NCBI RefSeq assembly: GCF_001705515.1
Contig: NZ_MDJS01000004.1
Location: 434,001-498,000 of the forward strand
Direction of reading: 5' to 3'
Length of the DNA stretch: 64,000 bases
From: Mucilaginibacter sp. PPCGB 2223
GTDB lineage: Bacteria > Bacteroidota > Bacteroidia > Sphingobacteriales > Sphingobacteriaceae
The translations under genes were made by a program, and so were the position numbers. The notes under the pieces are model-generated. The model was not told where the DNA came from, searched no databases, and worked only from the letters and a program-made list of their open reading frames with translations. Of this stretch, positions 55,897-64,000 are shown one piece after another; positions within the stretch are counted from its first letter, which is position 1; each line of letters opens with the position of its first letter.

Positions 55897-56880
55897 TTAT
55901 CTCGCGTACTTTTTCACCATGCCCTCAACAATTGCAGCTGTTTCATCCGGAAAATCTACTTTCACACGTTCGCTGCCCGCTACCCATTTTTTGAGTTCGG
56001 GTACAAAGTTATCGTCTATTTCTTTGATTACCGGCACACCTAACTTTGAAGCGGCAAGAGCGTTGCATTGCTGTTCGTACTGGTCGGTCATGGGTATCAT
56101 CAGCACCTTTTTTTGCAGGAACAGCGCCTCAGCCGGACCCTCAAAGCCACCACCGGTAAGCAGCCCCTCGCAATTGGCCATACTGGTATTAAAGCCCTCG
56201 TTGTTTACCCGGCTTACCGTTACATTGCCCTCGGTATAAGTGCTGGTTGCACGTTTCGAAAACACCTGCCAGGGCACATCGATCTGCTTCAGGTATCTCA
56301 CCAGCGTTTTATCATCGTAAGCAGGCAGGTAAACGCTGTAATGGCCTTTATTCTGCGGTTCGAGTGCGCGTATCTCGCTGCGGATAACCGGGGTATGGAT
56401 AAAATCGTCGTACCTGTCGAAGTGGAAGCCAATATGGTAGTCGGTTGGCGAATAGTATTTTAACAGCAGTTCGGCAAAATTCCATTTGTCGGGGCGCGGG
56501 GTTTTAGGCGAAATAAATGAACACTGGTGGCTCAACGATACCGATTGTACCTTTTGAAGTTTACAGGCCCAGGCCGTGACCGGTTCAAAATCGTTAACGA
56601 TCAGATCGTATTGCTTTAATGGGATATGGCGCATATCGCGCCACAGCTGCCGCAGGTCCATCAATTTGTAGGTGGCCCATTTATCGATACCACCCTTTTT
56701 ACCGAAAACAAAGCTGGCACCATGCAGGCGATATTTTAAAGCCTGAGGAAGTGATACTTCGGCTTCGGTACCACTGATAAGTAAATCGAGCTCGCCATAT
56801 TGCTGCAATAGCGGAACAATTTCGCGCGCGCGGCTGATGTGTCCGTTACCTGTACCTTGTATAGCGAAAAGTATCTTCAT
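55897..56880 (-). CDS. MurG-like glycosyltransferase
   Basis: 327 aa of GT-B type. It begins MKILFAIQGTGNGHISRA, and the donor-binding half has LLTGGGFEGPAEALFLQKKV and MTDQYEQQCNA. Similar Bacteroidota proteins lie next to LpxH-like phosphatases, as here (gene at 56965), and are probably involved in glycolipid synthesis. Confidence 0.85.
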   Translation of the reverse strand: MKILFAIQGTGNGHISRAREIVPLLQQYGELDLLISGTEAEVSLPQALKYRLHGASFVFGKKGGIDKWATYKLMDLRQLWRDMRHIPLKQYDLIVNDFEPVTAWACKLQKVQSVSLSHQCSFISPKTPRPDKWNFAELLLKYYSPTDYHIGFHFDRYDDFIHTPVIRSEIRALEPQNKGHYSVYLPAYDDKTLVRYLKQIDVPWQVFSKRATSTYTEGNVTVSRVNNEGFNTSMANCEGLLTGGGFEGPAEALFLQKKVLMIPMTDQYEQQCNALAASKLGVPVIKEIDDNFVPELKKWVAGSERVKVDFPDETAAIVEGMVKKYAR

Positions 56881-56964
56881 TTGCTGATGCCGGTGGTAAA
56901 TATAGATAGTTTAACCGCAAATGCGGCTCCGGCTGTATTATATTAATGTAAAATGTGACGGTAA

Positions 56965-57819
56965 TTAATGCGCTTCCTGTTTAAAGCGCTCCAGCAGGTC
57001 GATCACATTCATCTTGGCATCAAGGTCTTCCGAATCGGTTTTGTCGTCATCTTCAACCTCAATAATATAATGCGCAGGCTCGTATTTATAAATACCCCAT
57101 TGCCCGTTATTGTATTCGAGCGCGGTGAGGCTCTCCACCCAATCGCCCGAGTTAAGGTATAGCACCGAACCGGTTTTATCGGTATTGGGTATCTCGCGTA
57201 TCTCAGAGTGATGGATATGGCCGCAGATTACGTAGTCGTATTTTTTATCCACGGCCAGGTCGGCAGCAGTTTGTTCAAACTGATTGATAAAAGCCACAGC
57301 ATCTTTAAATTTAGCCTTTACCTTTTGCGAAAAGCTCATTTTTTGCCTGCCGATGGCGGTCAGGAACCAGTTGACCATACTGTTGATGATGATGAGCGTA
57401 TCGTACCCAACCGCGCCCAGCTTAGCCAGCCATTTGGAGTGCTGCATGGTTACGTCGAACACGTCGCCATGAAATATCCAGGCTTTTTTGCCATCGATGT
57501 TAAGTACCACCTTATTTAAAAGCTGGAAACTGCCCAGGTTAAAATCGGCAAACTTGCGCAGCATTTCATCGTGGTTGCCGGTAAGGTAGTAAACAGGGAT
57601 GCCGTCGGTCACAAACTTCAGGATACGGCGCAGTACCTTGGTATGTGCTTCGGGGAAGTAGGATTTACTAAACTGCCAGATATCGATGATATCGCCGTTA
57701 AGGATCAATATCTTGGGTTTGATGCTTTTCAGATAGCGTAAAAGCTCCTTAGCCTGGCAGCCGTATGTGCCCAGGTGCACATCAGAAACCACTACAATAT
57801 CAACCTCGCGCTTTGCCAT
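56965..57819 (-). CDS. UDP-2,3-diacylglucosamine diphosphatase-like metallophosphoesterase
   Basis: 284 aa. Metal-binding motifs appear in order: SDVHLGTYG, LNGDIIDIWQ, GNHDEM, HGDVFD and GHIHHSEI. This is the LpxH-like calcineurin fold. The reaction may be lipid A precursor cleavage or a related one. Transcription runs towards the glycosyltransferase 84 nt away. Confidence 0.88.
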   Translation of the reverse strand: MAKREVDIVVVSDVHLGTYGCQAKELLRYLKSIKPKILILNGDIIDIWQFSKSYFPEAHTKVLRRILKFVTDGIPVYYLTGNHDEMLRKFADFNLGSFQLLNKVVLNIDGKKAWIFHGDVFDVTMQHSKWLAKLGAVGYDTLIIINSMVNWFLTAIGRQKMSFSQKVKAKFKDAVAFINQFEQTAADLAVDKKYDYVICGHIHHSEIREIPNTDKTGSVLYLNSGDWVESLTALEYNNGQWGIYKYEPAHYIIEVEDDDKTDSEDLDAKMNVIDLLERFKQEAH

Positions 57820-57908
57820 TACAATAAGTATTTGGGGTACATTTTAAGGGTGAGGCTTGCGTTACGGCGGGGAGAGCGCCGGTTAGAGCTTGAGTTAGCG
57901 CCGGGAGG

Positions 57909-58022
57909 TTACTCGTCGTCGTCTTCCTCATCAACTCTTAGATCGAAAGGGCTGATGTAAAATATACCCACCAGGATGAGTAAAAAGCCCACTTCGAATA
58001 AATGTATTAACTCCTGATTCAT
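57909..58022 (-). CDS. Small membrane protein with acidic tail (37 aa)
   Basis: 37-residue frame from ATG at 58022: NQELIHLFEVGFLLILVGIF is a single helix, followed by SPFDLRVDEEDDDE. Two features, a well-formed helix and a charged tail, suggest a real gene. It lies between the DinB and phosphatase genes. Confidence 0.5.
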   Translation of the reverse strand: MNQELIHLFEVGFLLILVGIFYISPFDLRVDEEDDDE

Positions 58023-58096
58023 TGCCTCGAATATTAGGTGCAAATATCTGAATGCCAGATTATCTGAATATTAAGACAACGTTAAATGACAAATGT

Positions 58097-58621
58097 TTAG
58101 TGCCTGCCGAATTTTTTTTCGATACGCTCCAGTTGCCGCAGGTGATGGCGGGTATGGATGCTGATAAAACGCAGCCACTGCCGGGCATTAAGTAAACCCA
58201 GGCGCGGATGTTTTACTTTGATGAACGAGGACGATTTGCTGATGGCTCCGGCTAACTGTTCGACGCGTTTTTTAACTTTAACGATGTTGTTGCGCGCCTC
58301 TTCCTTATCGATATTGGTAACCATAGCGGCAAATTTGGCCGGGGCCTTGATCTTTACCGGCGGGAAGCGCCCTGTTAAAAACACCAGGCTTGCCAGCAGG
58401 CCCAGGCGTTTGTTGTCTATCTGGCCGGTACCGTTGATACACCTTTCGATCGCGACGAGCGAACCCATGTTAGCCTGCATAATGTGGCAGTATACTTCGC
58501 CGCAGCTCCAGCCGCCGCCTGGCGGCGTTTGGTTGAACAGATCGTCGGGCAGTTCGTCCAGCTTACGACGGTACTCGGCCAAACTTTCTTCCAATGCCTT
58601 TTTATCCGAAGCGATGCTCAT
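58097..58621 (-). CDS. DinB-family protein
   Basis: 174 aa four-helix protein. Metal-ligand His residues occur in GEVYCHIMQ and HTRHHLRQLERIEKKF. DinB/YfiT members are thiol-dependent transferases or of unknown function. It overlaps the yjjG-type stop as ATGA. Confidence 0.82.
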   Translation of the reverse strand: MSIASDKKALEESLAEYRRKLDELPDDLFNQTPPGGGWSCGEVYCHIMQANMGSLVAIERCINGTGQIDNKRLGLLASLVFLTGRFPPVKIKAPAKFAAMVTNIDKEEARNNIVKVKKRVEQLAGAISKSSSFIKVKHPRLGLLNARQWLRFISIHTRHHLRQLERIEKKFGRH

Positions 58622-59313
58622 AGCAACAAAGTTAACTCATTTAAATTGCTTATCTGCAAGGCAATATGCTCTGGCTTAGGTAACCCGGCCGGGTTAAAAT
58701 AAATGGCATCCATCCCAAAGTTCAGGGCGCCCATCACATCCGCTTCCAGGCTGTCGCCTATCATGATACTTGTCTCCTTCTCAGCTCCGGCGGCATCCAA
58801 AGCGTGCTGAAAAATTGCCGGGTCGGGTTTGTTCGCGCCTACATCTTCCGAGCAAATTACCTGGTCGAAATATTTGCCGATATCCGTACCGTTTATTTTT
58901 TGCCCCTGCGATTCTTTAAACCCGTTGGTTATCAAATGAAGCGTGTATTTACCGTGCAGGTATTGCAGGGTTTCGTGCGCGCCTTCGAACAAATTGGTTT
59001 TGGTTGGGCATATACGCACGTAGTCGTCCTCAAACCGTACCGGTATCAGCTCCGGGCTCAGGCCCATCTCTAAAAAGGTTTTTTTAAAACGCATTTCGCG
59101 CAGGGTGACCTTGGTTATTTTACCCAGATGATAATCGGCCCAAAGCTGGTGGTTGTTCTTAGTATAGGTTTCGATAAACGCTTCGGCGGAGGGCAAACCT
59201 AATTCGCTCAATTTATAAACCGCATAAAGTTCCTGAAGGGTTTCTTCGGCGTTTTTATCAAAATCCCAGATGGTATGGTCGAGGTCGAAGAATAGGTGAC
59301 GGTAGATTTTCAT
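58618..59313 (-). CDS. YjjG-type HAD nucleotidase
   Basis: 231 aa. HAD motifs: FFDLDHTIWDFD, LITNGFKESQ, and GDSLEADVMGALNFGMDAI. Typical of YjjG, which dephosphorylates non-canonical pyrimidine nucleotides. Confidence 0.9.
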   Translation of the reverse strand: MKIYRHLFFDLDHTIWDFDKNAEETLQELYAVYKLSELGLPSAEAFIETYTKNNHQLWADYHLGKITKVTLREMRFKKTFLEMGLSPELIPVRFEDDYVRICPTKTNLFEGAHETLQYLHGKYTLHLITNGFKESQGQKINGTDIGKYFDQVICSEDVGANKPDPAIFQHALDAAGAEKETSIMIGDSLEADVMGALNFGMDAIYFNPAGLPKPEHIALQISNLNELTLLL

Positions 59314-59481
59314 TTCGGATTTTTCGCTATTGTTTGTTTTTAGCGGCGCTCAAGAGGGCTGCGCCGTTTCGGATGTTCGATTTTGGATTTATCATGATGT
59401 GCAAAGCTAATTGGATTTCGGATGCTGATGCTCGATTTTTGGATTTTTCTTCAGCCCCTAAGGGGGCAGCAATACAAAACC

Positions 59482-59608
59482 GCGTTAGGGATAGCAGCGC
59501 CCGCCTGCCGGACGGGCAGGGATACCGGCCTTGTGGCTAATGCCTCGTGCAGTATGAGCGCCCGCCTGCCGCACGGGCAGGGATAGCCCGCCCGCAGGGA
59601 ACGCCCTC
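59482..59608 (+). repeat. Dispersed repeat core, copy D
   Basis: About 127 bp: gcgttagggatagcagcgcc, ggataccggccttgtggctaa (partial), gtatgagcgcccgcctgccg and cgcagggaacgccc, each matching copies A-C. It lies in a 700-nt stretch without genes between the HAD gene and uvrB. Confidence 0.7.
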
Positions 59609-59856
59609 TTTTATTAAAAAGCCCCGAAAAAGCTACTTAACCTCCAAAAAAATTCGTTCACTCAACAGTTCAAATTAAAATAAACGTTTTAATAATCCAA
59701 ATACCCCTGCTCCTTCTGTCTTACCTTATCCATTTTCACCCACTCCCCATATCACCCTTTTGTAAAAAACTGCTGACCTTAAACTATTTACGCATTTGGA
59801 GCGTATAGTACATATCGACGTTAGTTTTTACTAATGTTTATATAAGGTTTGATTTT

Positions 59857-59887
59857 AGGGGGAACCACGGGTTGGCTCCCCTTTTTT
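59857..59887 (+). terminator. Terminator-like hairpin without an upstream plus-strand gene
   Basis: aggggg-aacc and gg-tt-ctcccct with a bulge form a stem (59857-59881), followed by tttttt. No plus-strand gene ends nearby, so it may belong to a small RNA of unknown start. Confidence 0.45.
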
Positions 59888-59904
59888 ATGTTTGCTAATT
59901 TTTG

Positions 59905-60008
59905 TAGTTTTGTTTTGGTCGGGATTGCACCGATTACCATTTGATTTCACCGATGGTTTTTATCGATGTTATCCTCCGCGATATCGCAATACGCATATCG
60001 CAATACGC
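59905..60008 (+). promoter_or_regulatory. Predicted uvrB promoter and leader
   Basis: TAGTTTTG at 59905-59912 (TAnnTTTG). A 14-bp unit, atatcgcaatacgc, is tandemly duplicated at 59981-59994 and 59995-60008, just before the ATG at 60020. Confidence 0.45.
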
Positions 60009-60019
60009 ACTTCTCTACT

Positions 60020-62050
60020 ATGGAATTTAAACTAACCTCGAACTATCAACCCACCGGCGATCAGCCCGAAGCCATCCGCCAGTTGGTTGAAGGTGTAAAC
60101 AACGGCGATAATTACCAAACCCTGCTGGGCGTTACCGGCTCGGGCAAAACTTTCACGGTAGCCAACGTGATACAGCAAACGCAAAGGCCCACGCTCATTT
60201 TGAGCCACAATAAAACACTGGCCGCGCAATTATACGGCGAGTTTAAGCAGTTCTTCCCCGAAAACGCGGTGAACTACTTTGTAAGCTATTACGATTATTA
60301 CCAGCCCGAGGCGTTTATCCCATCGTCGAACACGTATATCGAAAAGGACCTGCAGATCAACGACGAGATCGAGAAACTGCGTATCCGTACCACTTCGGCG
60401 CTCATGTCGGGCCGCAGGGATGTGATCGTGGTATCGTCCATTTCGTGTATATACGGTATGGGAAACCCGGAAGATTTTGCCAATTCGGTGTTCCGTTTTG
60501 CGGTAGGCACGCGCATTAGCCGTAATGCTTTTTTACACCGCCTGGTGGAAATTTTATACGCCCGCACCACTGCCGATTTTACCCGCGGCAGTTTCAGGGT
60601 TAAAGGCGATGTGGTGGATGTGTACCCTGCCAATATGGATGTGGGTTACCGCATATCGTTCTTTGGCGATGATATTGAGGAGCTGAGCACTTTCGATCTG
60701 AAATCGGGTAAGACCATCGAGAAAATGAAAGATATGGTGATCTACCCGGCCAACCTGTATGTTGCCCCGCGCGAGCGTTTCCAACAGTCGGTCTGGGCCA
60801 TACAGGAAGAACTGGAAGTGCGCAAAAAGCAGTTTATTGATGATGGCCGCTTTTTGGAAGCCAAACGCCTGGAAGAGCGGGTGAACTACGACCTGGAAAT
60901 GATACGCGAACTGGGTTATTGCTCGGGCATCGAGAATTACTCGCGGTTTTTCGATGGGCGCAAGCCCGGCGCAAGGCCGTTCTGCCTTTTGGATTACTTC
61001 CCGGACGATTACCTGATGGTGATTGACGAGAGCCACGTTACCGTACCGCAGATACGCGCCATGTATGGCGGCGACCGTTCGCGTAAGATATCGCTGGTTG
61101 ACTATGGCTTCCGTTTGCCGGCGGCTTTGGATAACCGGCCTTTAAACTTCCAGGAGTTTGAGCGCCTGGCGCCGCAGACTTTATACGTGAGCGCTACGCC
61201 CGGCGATTTTGAATTGGAGAAAAGCGGCGGCGTAGTGGTGGAGCAGGTGATACGCCCGACGGGCCTCCTGGACCCAAGCATCGAGATACGCCCGGTAATT
61301 AACCAGGTGGATGACCTACTGGATGAGGTAGATAAGACCATTAAGTTAGGCGACCGCGTTTTGGTGACCACCCTCACCAAACGCATGGCCGAAGAGCTGG
61401 CTAAATATATGGACAGGTTGGGCATCAAATGCCGCTACATCCACTCGGAAGTGAAAACTTTGGAGCGCGTAGAGATTTTGCGCGGGCTGCGCCTGGGCGA
61501 GTTTGATGTGCTGATCGGCATTAACCTGCTGCGCGAGGGGCTCGATTTGCCCGAAGTAAGTTTAGTGGCGATTTTGGATGCGGATAAGGAAGGTTTCCTG
61601 CGCTCTGAGCGATCACTGATACAAACCATCGGGCGCGCCGCCCGTAACGACCGCGGCCGGGTGATTATGTACGCCGATAAGATAACCGACTCGATGCAGG
61701 TAACCATCGAAGAGACCGACCGTCGTCGCGATAAACAGATAGCTTATAATCAGGCGCACGGCATCGTACCTAAAACTGTTGGTAAAAGCAAGGAAGGTAT
61801 CATCGAGCAAACATCGGTGGTAGACTTTAAAGGCGGCGTGCAGCGCGCTTATGTTGAAGAAAATACCACAGCAAGCCTGGCTGCCGACCCGATAGTGCAG
61901 TATATGACCAAGGCCGAGCTGAAAAAATCGATAGAGAACACCAAAAAAGATATGCTGGCAGCCGCCAAAGACATGGATTTTTTACTGGCCGCACGCCTGC
62001 GCGACGAGATGTTTGCGCTTGAGAAAATGATGGAAGAGAAGTTTTCTTAG
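60020..62050 (+). CDS. uvrB: Excinuclease ABC subunit B
   Basis: 676 aa from the ATG at 60020. Walker A is GVTGSGKT, the beta-hairpin is YFVSYYDYYQPEAFIP, the DEAH-like box is DESHVTVPQ, and motifs V/VI are IGINLLREGLDLPEVSL and QTIGRAARN. The UVR tail is at the end (DMDFLLAARLRDEMFALE). It handles damage verification in nucleotide excision repair. An earlier ATG at 59966 lies before the tandem duplication and is less likely. Confidence 0.96.
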   Translation: MEFKLTSNYQPTGDQPEAIRQLVEGVNNGDNYQTLLGVTGSGKTFTVANVIQQTQRPTLILSHNKTLAAQLYGEFKQFFPENAVNYFVSYYDYYQPEAFIPSSNTYIEKDLQINDEIEKLRIRTTSALMSGRRDVIVVSSISCIYGMGNPEDFANSVFRFAVGTRISRNAFLHRLVEILYARTTADFTRGSFRVKGDVVDVYPANMDVGYRISFFGDDIEELSTFDLKSGKTIEKMKDMVIYPANLYVAPRERFQQSVWAIQEELEVRKKQFIDDGRFLEAKRLEERVNYDLEMIRELGYCSGIENYSRFFDGRKPGARPFCLLDYFPDDYLMVIDESHVTVPQIRAMYGGDRSRKISLVDYGFRLPAALDNRPLNFQEFERLAPQTLYVSATPGDFELEKSGGVVVEQVIRPTGLLDPSIEIRPVINQVDDLLDEVDKTIKLGDRVLVTTLTKRMAEELAKYMDRLGIKCRYIHSEVKTLERVEILRGLRLGEFDVLIGINLLREGLDLPEVSLVAILDADKEGFLRSERSLIQTIGRAARNDRGRVIMYADKITDSMQVTIEETDRRRDKQIAYNQAHGIVPKTVGKSKEGIIEQTSVVDFKGGVQRAYVEENTTASLAADPIVQYMTKAELKKSIENTKKDMLAAAKDMDFLLAARLRDEMFALEKMMEEKFS

Positions 62051-62051
62051 T

Positions 62052-62133
62052 AGTCCGGAAAGTCGGGAAGTCAGAAAAGCCGAAAGACAGAGATCAGGAA
62101 GTACATGCAAATATCTTGCGGACTTTCCGGACT
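62052..62133. repeat. Inverted repeat after uvrB
   Basis: agtccggaaagtc (62052-62064) and gactttccggact (62121-62133) are perfect 13-bp arms. The intervening sequence contains gtcgggaagtcagaaaagcc-type units. Similar gcggactttcggact units lie near 20.77 kb. Confidence 0.65.
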
Positions 62134-62244
62134 AAAAACCTTTCGGACCAGAATACGTAACAAACTTGTTATAAACAAGATAGCTGGATTAAAGCAGGAT
62201 GTTTGTTACCTTTAGGTTGAAACAATAACTGACCCCTTCTTATC

Positions 62245-63024
62245 ATGAAACGTAAAATCCCATGCGGCTTCGCGGTGCTCTTCAGCACGTTGTGGCTGCT
62301 TAACGCAACTGCTCAAACTACCGCCCCCACTGCACAAATCTTACCTAAGGCCCCGGCAGATGTAAATATCGACGGGCAACTGGGCGAATGGAACGAAACA
62401 TCATTCATCTATAACAACGAAAGCAAGATCAAATACATCGTTAGCAGTGATGATAACTACCTGTACCTGACAGCTAATCTCGACCAGCGTGCCATCAGGC
62501 AAAAAGTATTGGGCGCAGGTGTTACATTATCGATAAATACCGAGGGCAAAAAGAAAAAATCATTCAGCCTTACTTATCCTGTGCCGGTTACCGACGATAA
62601 CCTGAATTATATGGAAAAGCAGCATGCACGGCAAACCCATGCCAAAGCCAGTGGCTTTAAAGGGGTTGACGATGACATGGTACTGCCCGACCCGCATGGC
62701 TTTAAAGCAGCCTTTGCCTTTAAAGACGAAGGCGGAATGGGCTATGAGGTGGCCATACCACTAAAAGCCCTCAATATGAAGCCCGGAACAAGTAGCCTGA
62801 ATATCAATATCACGATAAACGCGTTGGATAAACCGTCGATGGGTGGTGATGCACCTGCGACTTCGCCGGCTGGCGGAGGCGGGCGGGGCGGATCGCGCGG
62901 CGGGGGCGGACGGGGCGGATCGCGGCCGCCATCAGGAGCTCCCGGCGATGCACGTGACGATACGCCCGCGGATTTATACACCGCTACCGAGTTTTGGCTA
63001 ACTTACACTTTGCCAGGTAAATAA
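62245..63024 (+). CDS. Secreted CBM9-like protein with glycine-rich loop (paralogue 1)
   Basis: 259 aa. A signal peptide ends LNATAQ. PADVNIDGQLGEWNETSF and DNYLYLTANLD are the start of a CBM9/DOMON-like beta sandwich. Residues about 210-240 form a GGGGRGGSRGGGGRGG-type loop before the last strand (TEFWLTYTL). Function unknown. It lies 97 nt before its paralogue and shares its layout. Confidence 0.8.
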   Translation: MKRKIPCGFAVLFSTLWLLNATAQTTAPTAQILPKAPADVNIDGQLGEWNETSFIYNNESKIKYIVSSDDNYLYLTANLDQRAIRQKVLGAGVTLSINTEGKKKKSFSLTYPVPVTDDNLNYMEKQHARQTHAKASGFKGVDDDMVLPDPHGFKAAFAFKDEGGMGYEVAIPLKALNMKPGTSSLNINITINALDKPSMGGDAPATSPAGGGGRGGSRGGGGRGGSRPPSGAPGDARDDTPADLYTATEFWLTYTLPGK

Positions 63025-63120
63025 CAGCCTGACGGCCAGTTTGTAACAAAACTGTTGCGCGCCTGATATTCATCCAAATTTCATTTTGAGCGGGTATTGT
63101 TGCCATACATCTGTATCGCA

Positions 63121-63948
63121 ATGAAAATTAACTTTACCTGTTCCCTGCTCCTATCCGGTTTAATCATATCGGCCATCAGTTGTTTTGCCCAAAAAGACAG
63201 TAAACAATATATGCAAAAAGCTCCTGCCGATGTGAATATCGACGGCAAATTAACCGAATGGGGCGATTCGCTGGCTTTATACGATATCAAAACCAAACTG
63301 AATTATACCATAGCCAATAACGACACCGACCTGTATGTAATAGCCTATGTAACCGACCCGAAGTTACGGCGCAAGATCATGGCGGCGGGTATTACGGTTT
63401 CGGTAAATCCGGAAGGCAAAAAACATAAAACCTACAGCCTGACCTATCCTGTTCCGGATGGTTCGGCGATATTTAAACCCCATACAGGCGACGAGGATGG
63501 CGAGGATATCAGGAAACCTACCCTGTTGCAGTCAACCAGTATCAGGGTAACCGGCTTTAAAAATGTGGAGAGCGATGTGATCACCACCGCTAACACTTAT
63601 GGTTTTAAAGCCGCCGTTAAATTTGACGATAAGCATAACCTGGTTTACGAGACGGCCATCCCCATCAAAATGCTGAACATTAAGCCCGGCAAAAACGAGG
63701 AGTTAGAGATCAATATCCAGGTTAACGGTGTTGAGCGCCCTGTCAAAGGCGGGGGCGTGGAAAGCGGCGGTATGAGTGGCGGAGGCCGCGGCATGGGCGG
63801 AGGCGGAATGGGTGCTGGCGGCATGGGCGGAGGCCGCGGAGGCAGGCACGGCGGTGGCAACATGGCCGGAGGCCTGGGCCGTCCGGATGCTTCGGGCATG
63901 AGCGAAGCGAGCGATTTTTGGGTTAAACTGGCCCTGAATACCCATTGA
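63121..63948 (+). CDS. Secreted CBM9-like protein with glycine-rich loop (paralogue 2)
   Basis: 275 aa from the ATG at 63121; the frame can extend to 63097. A signal peptide ends ISCFAQ. PADVNIDGKLTEWGDSLALY, NDTDLYVIAYVTDPKLRRKI and GITVSVNPEGKKHKTYSLTY match paralogue 1. A loop of about 50 residues rich in Gly, Met, Arg and Ser (about 215-262) precedes the last strand (SDFWVKLAL). The two genes are a tandem duplication that has diverged mainly in the loop. Confidence 0.8.
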   Translation: MKINFTCSLLLSGLIISAISCFAQKDSKQYMQKAPADVNIDGKLTEWGDSLALYDIKTKLNYTIANNDTDLYVIAYVTDPKLRRKIMAAGITVSVNPEGKKHKTYSLTYPVPDGSAIFKPHTGDEDGEDIRKPTLLQSTSIRVTGFKNVESDVITTANTYGFKAAVKFDDKHNLVYETAIPIKMLNIKPGKNEELEINIQVNGVERPVKGGGVESGGMSGGGRGMGGGGMGAGGMGGGRGGRHGGGNMAGGLGRPDASGMSEASDFWVKLALNTH

Positions 63949-64000
63949 TTTCTTTGCAGAAATGATTTAAAATTAGTATATTGTGATGATATGGGTAACC

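Noticed and set aside
62742-62981. Proline-rich minus-strand frames inside the CBM9-like genes (also 63645-63899)
   Set aside because: They are the antisense of the glycine-rich loops and have no independent support.

Overview
The window looks like a chromosome segment from a Bacteroidota bacterium, most likely Sphingobacteriaceae (Mucilaginibacter/Pedobacter-like). This is inferred from gene content and signals, not from a search. Pointers are an alternative complex III (ActA-F) operon joined to an aa3-type oxidase, many sites matching the Bacteroidota -7 promoter element TAnnTTTG, almost no Shine-Dalgarno sequences, Bacteroidota-restricted families (DUF4834, YfhO-type membrane proteins, the 29-residue AURKAIP1/COX24-like protein), and dispersed palindromic intergenic repeats.

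Layout. 1-18.9 kb: one long minus-strand run. Read in transcription order it is actABCDEF, ctaC, ctaD, ctaA, ctaB, two subunit-III genes, subunit IV, SCO1, DUF420, a small Cys protein, DUF983, DUF2461 and an OmpA lipoprotein. Quinol is oxidised by ActABCDEF, electrons pass over c-hemes to CuA of CtaC, and CtaA/CtaB/SCO1/DUF420 supply heme and copper. 19-20 kb: a deoxyhypusine-synthase-like enzyme. 20.2-25.8 kb: an accessory, repeat-rich segment between two long direct repeats. It holds a BamA/TamA-like outer-membrane protein, a GIY-YIG protein, an AT-rich DUF4393 (Abi-alpha) gene nested inside inverted repeats, and an orphan terminase-small-subunit-like gene. 25.8-30.4 kb: nucleic-acid housekeeping (RNase G, the COX24-like peptide, a TPR protein, HU, MutY, SSB). 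30.7-37.6 kb: a secreted His/Asp-rich protein, a serine hydrolase, two orphan AT-rich genes, a GT-C-like membrane protein, a 2-hydroxyacid dehydrogenase, GreA and a HIT protein. 37.6-40 kb: a BlaI-type repressor and an M56 sensor peptidase fused to a cell-wall amidase, with an apparent double operator. 40.3-46.3 kb: DUF4834, a YfhO-family protein, an esterase, GNAT, VOC and DUF1801 proteins. 46.3-50.9 kb: a divergent carotenoid locus (crtB, an unknown gene, a lycopene cyclase and a cytochrome-b5-like gene one way; thioredoxin and crtI the other). 51-59.3 kb: an ECF sigma factor, MurB, a GT39 protein, two glycosyltransferase-like proteins, an LpxH-like phosphatase, DinB and YjjG. 60-64 kb: UvrB and two paralogous secreted CBM9-like proteins with glycine-rich loops.

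The strongest candidates for something undescribed are: (1) the BlaI / M56-amidase pair, where the sensor domain normally seen in BlaR1 is replaced by an intact zinc amidase and an OstA-like tail; (2) the DUF4393 gene framed by an 18-bp perfect inverted repeat inside a second pair of repeats; and (3) the orphan terminase-like gene whose C-terminal tail appears to be made from an intergenic repeat. No tRNA, rRNA, CRISPR array or complete insertion sequence was recognised. Gene functions are assigned from motifs read by eye; no database was consulted.
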